This document shows, one piece after another, positions 13,741 to 24,392 of a stretch of DNA of 64,000 bases (position 1 is the stretch's first letter; each line of letters begins with the position of its first letter). Origin of the DNA: Adiantum capillus-veneris (Eukaryota > Streptophyta > Polypodiopsida > Polypodiales > Pteridaceae). Where the stretch lies: contig CM043966.1 in the NCBI GenBank assembly GCA_014529385.2, positions 43,467,537-43,531,536 on the forward strand. Reading direction: 5' to 3'. The notes beneath the pieces were generated by a model. That model had not been told where the DNA came from, did no database searches, and was given only the letters and a program-made list of their open reading frames with translations. Position numbers and translations under genes: made by a program.

Positions 13741-15140
13741 TTTTTCATGGAAACTGTCACTAGTGCCTGCCCTTAGTTCCCCTGAGTCCCTTTTAAGCCT
13801 AATTTCAACAAAAAAGTCAAATGGATAGAAAGTAACTCCCTGTGTGGATTTCAGAGCCTCCGAGCCATTTTTTGACTTTTGGAGTTCTTTTCGACGATGA
13901 AATTTCTTGATGTTGGTCTCCATAGCTTCCCGATCCCTTGGGGATCCTTGCCGTATGGTTTTTGTCGACTTTGGCTTCACCGGAGCTCCATTTGGCAATT
14001 TGTCGCTCTAGAAGCACCCGTGGTTGCGTTTACATGTCTTCAATGATTTGTGGTGGTCTACCACCATAGGACTTGGTTGTTGATGGTCTAGGAAAGCCAC
14101 TCGTGAAGTTTGGTGGAAAATGGACATGCGGTTTGGCCGCGATAGCTATTTGACGCTTTATGTGTTTGATGCCGTTTCTGAAGTTTAGTGCCACTTCGGG
14201 TCACCTTTTGGTCATGTAAGCTACATAGACTTGTCGAGCATGTCGAGATGCTCCTACCCATGAATTTTGGTACCATTTGGGCGCCTCTCCGCCGATTTTC
14301 CATTTGGTGGCCTCTTGCGGGATTCTAGGAATTAGGGTTTTTCCCGATGGTTTTCTACTGCCTTTGGGCATCCAAGACTGGTCTCCTATGCTAGGGTAAG
14401 CTGCCGATGAAGTCTCATTGCTTTTGGGTTAGCCGTTAGGTGGCCACTTCTAGTTGTAGGTCTCTACTGCCCGCTTTTTGTGTGAACCCTACACTAGTTT
14501 TCGCGACAAAACGACAAACATGCGCGAAAAGCTCAAGGTGGTGAGCCTACCTCTCATGTCTGAAGTCCGTCGGGTAGTCAAGCATGTCGTAGAAGCTGTT
14601 GGAAGTTCCGCTCGCTTTAGGTGGCAGAAGCTCTCTCTCAAAGGTCAATAGTGAAAATGAGCTAAAAATGAGGTGAAAATTTCTTATAATGGAAGTCCCC
14701 GAACCACTTTTCATGAAATTTGACATGATAACTTCTTGCGAGATGCGGTTTAGGCTCAAAAATTTCTTGATTTGGACTTCATTTGCCGAGTTTACCAGAA
14801 ATTTGGCATTTCGGTCAAAATCTGGCCAAACAACGCTTTCCGCTCCAGTCTCATAATTGCACCCCCACTGTACCATAGGTTGTCCTATAGAAATGATCAT
14901 CCCGATATTTTTTTTTTCTATTACGATTGTTTTTCACCTGCTTTTTGTATTTTTGAAGTGTTTCTGTCGAAAATTAGCAAAATTAAAAGGAAAATAGCAA
15001 ATCAAACCCAAAAAATCCCCAAAAATCATAATAAATCAAAAACATCACCGCAAACATTATCTACACTCTCATGCAATTTTTATGGCCGAATTTCTCCGTT
15101 TTACCATGATTTTGCCCGAAAAATGGCTATTTCTACTGTC
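13741..15140 (-). other. Leader region of the minus-strand LTR-type element
   Basis: This lies between the primer-like site (15141-15151) and the palindrome array. Several frames of 66-144 codons occur on the minus strand but share no motifs and overlap repeats; I treat the region as untranslated leader. The ~2.4-kb distance from primer site to first ATG is long for an LTR element. Confidence 0.35.
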
Positions 15141-15151
15141 ATCTCATACCA
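15141..15151 (-). other. Degenerate primer-binding-like site
   Basis: On the minus strand the sequence after the LTR end reads TGGTATGAGAT. The canonical initiator-Met tRNA complement TGGTATCAGAGC stands intact at 59014. Agreement in TGGTAT-AGA and the position right after a CA terminus support it; the mismatch makes it weak. Confidence 0.4.
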
Positions 15152-15843
15152 TGACTCATAGAGATTAGCATAGCATAGTAGCATAGTAATGGAGATGAAG
15201 AAGATCGCTAGCATAGCATTGAAGCATGGCTCTTGGTTGGATTTGCATTCCATAGCCAAGAGTGTTGGTGTAGGCTCTCAACTTCTCAAGCTTGGAGAAG
15301 GAGATGGAGTTCTTGTACTTTCACCAAGTGAGAATGAGAGCATGTTAGTGTGTGTGAGAGGGAGTATACCCCTCAAGAAAGGTCCTAGCTTCTCATGGTC
15401 GACCCCTCTTCCTAGCTCATCATGAGATTTGATTGGACCCCCTAAAGCTTGGCCAATCACATGCCTTCTACATTTCAAGCAACATGGGTAGGCTTTCGAC
15501 AAGTGTCCTCCTTACCCCTTCTGAGAGAGAGGGCTCGATAATATCTAGATAATTGATTAATTAATTTAAATGCTCATTGGTTCCCTCTTTAGCCTAGACA
15601 ATATGATTCAAGCACACCATGTGGCTAAGCATAGGGAGAACCGGACATGTTTCCTTGTGCCCCTTAATGAAGGGGTGCCCTTTGGGTGAGTGGAAGGTCA
15701 AGTCAAGCATGTCCCTAGCTTTGGGGCTCGCCCCTTCCTTTGTAGGGACCCTTTTTGACTGAATCTCCTCAAGCCCTTACCTTCCAAGCATGGGGAAGGT
15801 TCTCAAGCACCTTAGTCAACATGCATAGGTTTAGTATGAGCAT

Positions 15844-15911
<68 letters not shown>

Positions 15912-16326
15912 CCCTAGCTTGAAAGCTCGCCTCCCTCTTTGTCTTGACTTGTCCTTGGACATCTCAAGGCGCACAGGGTCAGCTTGGCCAAGGACCTTAG
16001 CTATCAAGCATGTCAAGCACCTTAATTATGACACTTAAAACATGAACCTAGCTTAACCTAAGGTCCTAGGTCTAAGGAATTTTAACACTAACCTTTGAAT
16101 GTATTTAATGGAGATAACCCTAAGGTCTTTCAAGCTCCATTAGCTAGCATTGCTCTTTGACAGACCATCTCCCATTTGGACCCATTGACGTTGGTCCTGT
16201 GCTGAGATATATCCATAAGCACATGTCTATATTCTAAAGTCTTATTCCCGTTTAATCTCCCACATTAAATGATCAGTTTAATATGAGAAAATCATTTGGA
16301 TTAGTTAGATATTAAATTTTATGACA
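15152..16326 (-). repeat. LTR, minus orientation, with a 62-bp (CT)n tract
   Basis: Read on the minus strand, this aligns in blocks with 57419-58500. Shared pieces include the TTTAAACTGATCATTTAA-like start region, GCAAATCCAACCAAGAGCCA and the CTACTATGCTAAT stretch. TG is near 16326 and CA at 15153-15152. It lacks the U5-like block present at 58560-58980, so it is a shorter or divergent relative. (TC)31 lies at 15846-15907. Confidence 0.65.
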
Positions 16327-16816
16327 ACTTTGATTCTACCTATATCAAAGAAAGCCTAGGGAAGGATAATAAGTTGAATGCTTACATTTTTGTTTCTCCT
16401 TGTTCATAGTCATTAGGAGAAATATGAACCTTGCATGGGCCTTGTAAGGAATCCAATTTTTTAGGGATTAAGGCTAATGGTGTGTATGGTTAAGGGGACA
16501 AGGGCATTCAAGAAGCTAGTTTTGAGTAGGCTTTTCTAGCCTTTTTTTAGACACATGTAGGATGTGGACCTAAGAGGTCACCTTCTCTCTTTAGCTTTTT
16601 GAAAGTGAAGGGAGTAAAGAGGTGTGGCCACATCATCAAAAACGTGGATCACTAAGAGCCAAAATTTGACTTTTTAAAAAAAAAGTTATTTTTACTTATT
16701 TTTGACTTAAAACTCCCCCCCAACATATATCCATATCAAAAAAGTATTTTTTGACATTTTTTAAAACTTACAAGCACTAAAAGTCCAATTTTTCAAAAAA
16801 AAAATCCCCCAAAAAA
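16327..16816. other. Retroelement-derived flank, partly shared with 21290-22290
   Basis: Segments around AGGAGAAATATGAACC and GGGATTAAGGCTAA match 21680-21790 in inverted orientation, and the TCAAAGAAAGCCTAGGGA stretch near 16350 matches 21965-22220 directly. A-rich runs occur at 16676-16810. No gene is seen. Confidence 0.5.
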
Positions 16817-17070
16817 AAAAACCTTTCTTCTCTCTTCCTTCTCCCTCCTTTCTCCCTCTCCTCTCCCTCCCTGCCCCTTCTCTCCTCCTCCTCCCCTCTC
16901 TCCCTCTCTCCCACTGTCCCCTTCTCTCCTCCCATGTTCCTCCCTCTCCCTCCCTGCCCCCTTCTCTCCTCCTTCTCCACTCTCTCTCTCTCTCCCCCAC
17001 TACCCCCTTGTCTTCTCCCATGTTCCTCTCTCTCCCTCCCCCCTCTCTCTTTTCATCCTTTGCTTCCTCA
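16817..17070. repeat. Imperfect polypyrimidine tract, ~250 bp
   Basis: The + strand is almost wholly C and T, with internal repeats built on CCTCCCTGCCCC and CTCCCATGTTCCTC. Such tracts can form triplex (H-) DNA. Frames read on the other strand (Arg/Glu/Gly-rich) are composition artefacts. Confidence 0.85.
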
Positions 17071-18792
17071 TGCAACAACTACCATGGTGCTCAAGGACAT
17101 CACAAATCGTATGCATACATATTTGCTTGTTCGCAACGTTTGCATCAAAGGCCGCACGCGAGGGTGAGCAGAGGTCATCCCAGGAACGTCGTAGCATCGG
17201 TGAGATGAATGTTGACGATTCTTCAATATCTTGCCAATACCATCACATATTTGAATAAAACACCCCTTTATGCAAGGTAACAATATACTTCTTACTTTTG
17301 ATTGTGTTCTTCTTATCATAAACTTTGAAGTCTAAGGTGTTGCCTCTACTTGTTTTGTAGTGCTTGGCACAAAGGTTGCTTTTATGCACAAATAGTGAAA
17401 GGCTGCAGGTTAGAGAGGCCAAGTGTCACCACTTTTCCTCTAAAACAATCTTCTTTGTTACATCTTGCACGTAGGTGCTTCAAATCCATGCTTATTAGGG
17501 GTGGTAGTCTCATCCTAATGTATATTTTTATATTGTTTATTCCCAGCTAGATAGAAATACTTGCAAATTTGTACAACATATACTTAACAAGTGTTTTCAT
17601 TATATAGCTTGCAAATGTTGAATTCATACATGTTTTTGTTACAAGGTGACCTCTTGCTATGCTAGTTGAGTGGCGTTGTTTGCAAGAACGGCTCAAGGAA
17701 CTGGCATAACATGAAGCTTTTATGGTGGCACAAAGCTCTCCTCAGCGGCAATGTGGCTCCCACTACACCAAAAATCATTATGCTGACATGAAGAGATCCC
17801 TAGTAGGACAATGCAAAAACTTTTCATCAGCAGCAACACACTCTTTCCTAACATGAGGGCACTCCTACCAAAGATATTTTTATGTGATAGGTCACCCCAG
17901 GAGCATACCATGTCATGGAATGGATGTAAGAACTATGACCACACTACTCCTTGTAAAGTGTTCACAGATGTATGTTTATCAAAGTTAATGAGAAGAAATT
18001 TGGACTTTTTTGTTTGTTGATGTGTAAGAGCACTCTAGGTCTACCATATTTTAGATTGTTTGATAAGTTAAATAAAATTTGTAGTCATTTAAAGTGTAAG
18101 TTTGTTTTTGTTTGGTAAGATTGTACATGAGAAGACATAATAAAGTATAAGAGATCTTGACGGAATAAGCCTCGATTAGATTCCTACCATGCACTTGTGA
18201 CACCAGACCTCTCCTTGAACCTTTTGATTTCTATCATTGTGGGAAGTTTAAGGGTGGTCTATTTTCAAATTTTTAGCAATAACTTTTTTTAAAAGGAAAT
18301 TTTGGTTATTTTAAAGTTTGTACACAGTCTAGGAGTTCATTCTGATTGTTTTCCTTCAGTTTCAATTTTTGATCGAGGGCACTCCTTGGAAGCCACTTTT
18401 GAAGGTGTTAGGGTGAAATTTTGAGAAAGTTTTGTATGTAGGAAATGCAGTCCTTAACACAATAAAAAACATTGGTTCTCTGAGTATGTTCAGATTCCAT
18501 GGTTTTAATGCCCGTTCGAGCCCGTAGATTAAGGAAAAAGTAAGAAATGTCTGTTTTACATCATTTTTAAAGAAATTGCCAACTTGCACGTTGATTTTTG
18601 GAAAATCCGAGTAGGATATGATTTTTTTGCATCACACGATAGTCGAAGAGCGCGACGAGATGAACAAATTTATGTGAGACAAGCCCAGACAGATTCAGAG
18701 CCAATTGAACACTAGAAGCTCTTGAAAACAACCTAAAAGTCCAACACTTTAAAAAAAAAAAAAAAAAAAACTTACCACTTAAATTATGACCA
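17071..18792. other. No feature recognised
   Basis: AT-rich DNA with short random frames only. I see no domain, RNA gene, terminal repeat or splice-consistent exon series. Confidence 0.4.
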
Positions 18793-18950
18793 TGCATAAA
18801 AATAAAGCCTGTACTTGTCATTTTAGGGCCCCAGGGACCCTCAACATGAGGGGCCACAAGGGCGCGCAAATCTTGTTGAGGGTCCCTGGGCCCCTCTTGT
18901 TGAGGGTCCCTGGGCCCCTAAAATGACAAGTACAAGCTTTTTTTAATGCA
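18793..18950. repeat. Fold-back inverted repeat with ~54-bp arms
   Basis: The arm at 18793-18846, containing TACTTGTCATTTTAGGG, is complementary to 18898-18950, containing CCCCTAAAATGACAAGTA. The loop holds a third copy of TTGTTGAGGGTCCCTGGGCC at about 18872-18891. A further diverged copy of the right arm lies at 19137-19208. The pattern suggests a MITE-like or fold-back element. Confidence 0.8.
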
Positions 18951-21289
18951 TATCCATGAGATAGAAGTGGGCAGTTTAATGTGTTCATAGCAACCCCTCC
19001 CCCCCCCAAATGGCAGATACCTAAACCTTGTATCATGCTTATCAACCATTTTTTACTTGTGTCCATCCACTGTTCTTGGAAATATCTTGGTCCCTATTTG
19101 TGCCTGGATGGGCATTCTACGCGCCGTTGTGGTCCCTCTTGTTGAGGGTCTCTGGGGCTTCAAAATGACAAATAGGGGCTTTGTTTTAATGTATGGCCAT
19201 GAGATAGAGTTGTAGTGTTTGATGTCCGGAGTATTCACTATGTCAAATTTTCCTATATCATGTCCGTTCACCACAATGGATTGAAAGTAGCCCTTACAGG
19301 CCTTACCTACACATGTTTCTGTAACTTTACAAGAATATAAATTCCCTTCTGTTGAACACATGTGCTATGTTACATATACTTTAGTGAACTCGCAAGGTCA
19401 AAGGCCTCACAAATTTTGTGCACTCAGAACATTTAGCACTAGAAATCAACCAAACAAGGAGCCAATTTTTACTTCCTTGTGTTCACCTCGTGTTCTTGGA
19501 AATGTTTTGGTTAATCCATTTCTTTGGTATTTAAAACCACATGTGACCCCTATTGTTATAGTATCCGACCAAAGGTTTCTTGATTAGCAGTTATATAGGT
19601 TCGAGTGATACATATCTTCTATGTTAACAATGCATGTATCTATAATTTATGTTTACACTTTCTCTATCCAAATGAGCTACATAGTAAAAATCAAATCCGC
19701 AATTCAACAATTAAGTTCACAAGGTGATAGATATTGGTATGATCTTTAACAATACCAAATAAATAGCTACCCATAGCGAATGAATAGGGATATTTAAGAA
19801 GGTTTGATACCAAAAACTTGTCAACACTACTCAAAAAGGTGGAAACTCAAAGGCTTTATAATATATATAATGAAACAAGAATCAATAATAATTCACCCCT
19901 ATATATCTACACCTCCATCTCAAGTTGTCATTTCTCTAAGTCAAGCTTGGCATAGGAATAGTATGGAAACAATAACATTTTGGAAAGCAAGAATTTAGCT
20001 TTCTCAACTTTTGAAATGTTGCTATTGATATATATTCAACATCCCCAAATGAGGACATCTTGACAAAGGTTATGATCCACTTAATAAGAATAACCATTAG
20101 TGATTAAACTGAAATCAAAATATTGCATGAATTTCTTCATGGTGGAATGATTAAGACTTGAAACTTCAAACATCTTACAGACTAATCAGAATATCCAAAA
20201 AAATCAACAATATTTCTCAAATCTGTATGAAACTCCAGTAATCTAAATAAAATACTCTCACTCAGTGCGACACCATTTAACAAAAAGAAATATTTATATT
20301 GCATTTATAGAGGAATCCAGCCTCATAAAAATAATTACAAATGGAGACAATGTTGTTGCTGTTAGGCTTCTCTTACAAGTATTTGTCTTTCTCATCTAGA
20401 GATTCATATACACGAGTATTTGTGTGTCTATGACACTAGGGAAGATAGTAGTACTATAGGGATGGCTTTTCTAAGAGCTCCTAGAGAGTACCTATTGGTT
20501 CAAGATTCTACAAAAATCCTACTATTCTTATCAAAATCTTTTAACACAGTAGTGAAAGGTTCCTCACGGAACAAAAATAGGGTGATTTCCATCTCTGCAC
20601 ATGGTTGCTTGCTCATGTCCTCTCAAAACAAGTTGACTCTGTAAGTAAACAACAGATTATGTGAGCACAAAGTTATAAAGTACAAAATGATATCATTCTA
20701 ATAATCTAATGATAACTATACAAAGAATAAATTATAAGAAAAATCTTTGATGACTCTCCATAGATAACACAACTTACTTACATTGTGAGACTCAATCACA
20801 TGCTACAAAACTATAGATGGCGCACCAAAGCCATCAACAAAATAGCACCACCCAATGTTATGAGGTGTGAGGCCTAAACATTGAAAGCCATAAAGAGGTT
20901 AATTCCCTCCAGCATGATAAACTTAAAGATGGAGATGATCTTAAGCTCTGAATGTAAGCTACAAGGGTAGTTTTCTCACCATTCTATCTTTATGTTGGAG
21001 ATGAATCCTTGCAATGCCCATGCACTATTCACACCTCCTGTTCTTGTGGTATGCAAGTCATGTGAGTTGATGCTTTTTCCACCTTCGGGAGTAGAGGTTT
21101 CCATGTAGTGCGAGTGAATGAAAGTAGAAGGAGGAGAATTTTGTTTCATGCTGTAATGGAGCTGAGAGAAGGGAGAGGAGCTAGCTTAGTGTGGAACTAT
21201 GTGGTGGGCAAGGGGAAGAGATGGGGAAGAAGCTTGCTTGGTGCTACAATGGAGATGGCAGAAAGCTAGTAGAGAGATAATGTTGGACT
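18951..21289. other. Unassigned AT-rich DNA with a diverged repeat
   Basis: Around 19041-19092 and 19458-19513 the same phrase (GTTCTTGGAAAT with flanking sequence) recurs, so part of this stretch is an old duplication. From about 19520 to 21289 I recognise nothing. Confidence 0.4.
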
Positions 21290-21611
21290 ATAGGGGGTGC
21301 ATGTGGTTGTTGCAGCCATGGAGAGCTTGGAAAAGGGTTTGTAGAGAGAGAAAATCACTTTTAGCTATAGAATAGGTTTGGAAAGACTTTGGAGGGTGGA
21401 AAATGATGTTTTGAAATTTTTTGAAAAAATTTAATTTTTTGGAATTTTTTAGTGCACGTTTTTGACTTTTGGAGGTCAAAAATACTTTTTTGACCATGAA
21501 ATAGGTTAGGGGACCTTTTAAGGAGGGAAAACTTGAAATTTTTTGAAATTTTGAAATTTTTAGTGTATTTTTAAATCCGGGCCAAAAAGTGGGGGAAAAA
21601 AGGTCAAAGTG

Positions 21612-21645
<34 letters not shown>

Positions 21646-21660
21646 ACTAGGTAAGAGGCC
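21290..21660. repeat. Diverged ~135-bp repeats ending in a 30-C homopolymer
   Basis: Two units with GAAATTTTTTGAAA and AATAGGTT stretches lie at about 21360-21490 and 21490-21600. They are followed by an uninterrupted run of 30 C at 21614-21643, an unusually long homopolymer. Confidence 0.65.
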
Positions 21661-21798
21661 ATTAAGAGTTGTAAGGCTACCTTGTCCCCCTACTTTTTTG
21701 AGGGTATAGAGTGTGTCCACCACCCTCTTCCTATTGGCTGGCCTCTAATTAACCTTAATCCCAAAGGGCCCCTAGAGGGTTCATATTTTTCCTAATGT

Positions 21799-22290
21799 CT
21801 TGCTTTTAGGGGGAAGAACAACATGAATGCAAGTGAGATCATGTAGATAGTCGTGTTTGGTTTTGCTATCATGCCTACCATCACCAATACTTCCATGTTG
21901 TTACTCTTCTTTCATCATAGCCTCATGATCAAGCTCCTTTTGGACATCTTTGATGCTCCCTCTATCAAAGAAAGGCTAGGGAGGGATAAATCTGAATGCC
22001 TACCCTACATTTGTGTTTCTCCTTGTTTGTAGTCTTGTTTTAGAGGAAGAACAACATGAATGCTGGTGAGGTCATGTAGACAATCGTGTTTGATTATTCC
22101 ATCATGCCTACCATCACCACTGCATCTGTGTTGTCTCTCTTCTTTTTTCATAGCCTCATGCTCAAGCTCCTTTCGGAGACTTTGATTCTCCCTCTATCAG
22201 AGAGAGCCTAGCAAGGATAATTAAGAATGCTTACATTTGTGTTTCTCCTTGTTTGCAGTGTTGCTTTTAGGGGGAAGAACAACATGAATG
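21799..22290 (+). repeat. Tandem repeat, unit about 225-235 bp, two full copies and a partial third
   Basis: Units begin near 21799, 22033 and 22259. Each carries GAAGAACAACATGAATGC, then CATGCCTACCATCACCA, TCATAGCCTCATG and TTTGTGTTTCTCCTTGTTTG. Parts recur once at 16340-16420. Copies differ at many sites. Confidence 0.8.
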
Positions 22291-22796
22291 CTTTTTTATG
22301 AAGTACTTAGGAAGCTCAATGCCATTCTCTTGAGGCTTTTGCTAAACATTTTCTGCTTTTGACGCTTTTTGGCGAGGTCAATGATAAACTCTGTTAACGC
22401 TTTGTCACACAGCTCATGATGGCTTCCAACTCCGTGATGATAAACTCTGCTAACGCTTTGATAGACAACCCAACTTCGAACTATTGAAAAGCGCTGCACA
22501 GATTGTAGAAAAGAAATCACGCAGCGGGCTGTTAAATAAAGCAATGAGCGGGTTAAATGTGGAGCGTCCTTTTTTTATAAAAAATATCCAATAATCAATT
22601 TGTTGGCTACATGGGCTTTTCTGAGTCCTCGTTTAAGGAAAACCCTTTAGGCCAACCAAGTAATCAAGCTAGTTTCGTCAAAGTCACGATGTGATTTGCA
22701 GTATGATCCCTCTTGCAGCATGCATAAAAGCGATCATCATCGTGACATTTTCTCTAGCTTTGGGCCAATGAAATTGCATGAATAGGGAGGGGTGGG

Positions 22797-22800
<4 letters not shown>
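22291..22800. other. No gene recognised; a 56-bp partial duplication
   Basis: The phrase GATAAACTCTG(T/C)TAACGCTTTG occurs at about 22382 and 22438. An 82-codon frame on the minus strand (22544-22296) spans it and has no motif I can name. Confidence 0.35.
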
Positions 22801-22836
<36 letters not shown>

Positions 22837-22864
22837 CATGCAGCCATGTAGAGGCCAGTAATGC

Positions 22865-22925
<61 letters not shown>
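22801..22925. repeat. (TC)n ... (GA)n microsatellites facing each other
   Basis: A (TC)17 tract at 22801-22834 and a (GA)29 tract at 22868-22925 are separated by 33 bp. The two tracts are complementary and could pair in a hairpin on one strand. Confidence 0.95.
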
Positions 22926-22928
<3 letters not shown>

Positions 22929-22938
22929 GTTTCCTTGA

Positions 22939-23134
22939 GCCTCAATGCTATCTCCTCCTTTCCTTTAAAGGATTCATACCCAAACTCAACTGTGGTCACA
23001 CATGAGCTCTATAGAGGCTAGGACATTAGAGGAGGTGCCTCAATGCTATCTCCTCATTTCCTTTAAAAGATTCATACCCAAACTCAATTTTAGTCACACA
23101 TGAGCTAGAGGCTAGGACATTAGAGGAGGAGCTT
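22939..23134 (+). repeat. 98-bp direct tandem duplication
   Basis: GCCTCAATGCTATCTCCTC begins at 22939 and again at 23037. The copies remain alike through ATTCATACCCAAACTCAA, TCACACATGAGCT and GAGGCTAGGACATTAGAGG. Confidence 0.88.
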
Positions 23135-23439
23135 AGCGGTCGCTAGATTTTAGAATCATCATGCACATTGCACACATCACAAGTCTGGTTGCATCAGACT
23201 TTGGATTGCAAAGCATCTACATCTGTATAAAAAGCATAACTAGTGAGCTACCACTCTCAAATTTTGTCGCATTTTGATTTTTTGAAGGTCTTCATTAAAG
23301 ATTACATATTAAAAGTGTTATCTCTTCTTTGATTTACGTGGTGGGACTCAAATTTTAATATATTTAAACTTATATTTTACCACCTTAGAGCTTAGGCTTT
23401 GTTTTTTGTTCTAATATACAAGCAATGCTCAGTAGGAGA

Positions 23440-24070
23440 TTCAATTTATTTAAAGCAAATGAAGCGGAGAATCAAGGGCGATTCTCCTTTTCAGCATTGG
23501 TAACCCATCGCCACATGAACTTGAGTTCGCGCCGCATTTCAGCATTGGTAAAATTTGAAAGGTGAGTTCACTGCCTTCGCCAGTTGAACCTGAAGTCACG
23601 CCGCATTTCAGCAGTTCACATGGATAGGGTGTTGCATGCGCTACGGCTTTTAATGCAGTGCGTGGCAGTTGATAGCGATAGGGGCTGCCAGTTGGGAAAT
23701 TCGTCCCGCAGGCAACGTGCACATTAGTCGTGCAGGCAGGAGGTCTGTGATTCAGTACGAGAGCAGCGCGCAAGCAGGAGGTCTTGCCATCGTCTGTGAT
23801 TCAATAGGTAGGACATTCAATTTATTTAAAGCAAATGAAGCAGTTTTATTTGCCTGCAGTCACACAGAGTTTAGGCGATTTGATTTGCCTGTTATGAAAA
23901 GCAGTTGTAGTGACACAGTGTGTGCCTGCACTCACACACAATGTGATTCAATTAAACATAGTTTTATTTGCCTGCAGTCACACACATAGTGTATGCGATT
24001 TGATTTGCCTTTAATGAAATGCAATTGTAGTCACACAGTGTGTGCCTATAGTCACACACAGTAGGATATT
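23440..24070 (+). repeat. Cluster of short tandem repeats upstream of the HUH endonuclease gene
   Basis: Three nested patterns occur. TTCAATTTATTTAAAGCAAA appears near 23442 and 23817. A ~70-bp unit with CGCCGCATTTCAGCA runs at about 23486-23620. A 118-bp unit starting TTTTATTTGCCTGCAGTCAC begins at 23844 and 23962, containing GATTTGATTTGCCT and CACACAGTGTGTGCCT. A third trace of TAGGA-ATTTAATTTATTT is at 24063. They end about 320 bp before the HUH start codon and may be terminal or subterminal sequence of that element. Confidence 0.75.
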
Positions 24071-24392
24071 TAATTTATTTGAATGAAATTTAGAGGAGTA
24101 CCGTCGCACAGGCAGGAATGCAGTCTTTTTGTAGAGTAGTTTTTTAAATTAAACGTAAGTGTATTTGGTTGTAGTCATAGCGAGAGAAGTTGCATCTGTT
24201 TCACGCAGAGCTCCATGCAAACAAAAGGTAGTCGGTGATTCAAATAGAGGAATTAGTTGCAGCAGCGAGAAAGTGGTCTCGAAGGTATAATTTCATGAAT
24301 CAGCTGCTTGAATTTCATGCTTGGTAAAATTTGTGAAGCATGGTGTGGTTCGATTGGTTTGTGTTTATGAGGGTCCAATGCTGTAGGTTAAC

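Noticed and set aside
16761-17078. Arg/Glu/Gly-rich frames
   Set aside because: These are artefacts of the polypyrimidine tract read on the opposite strand.
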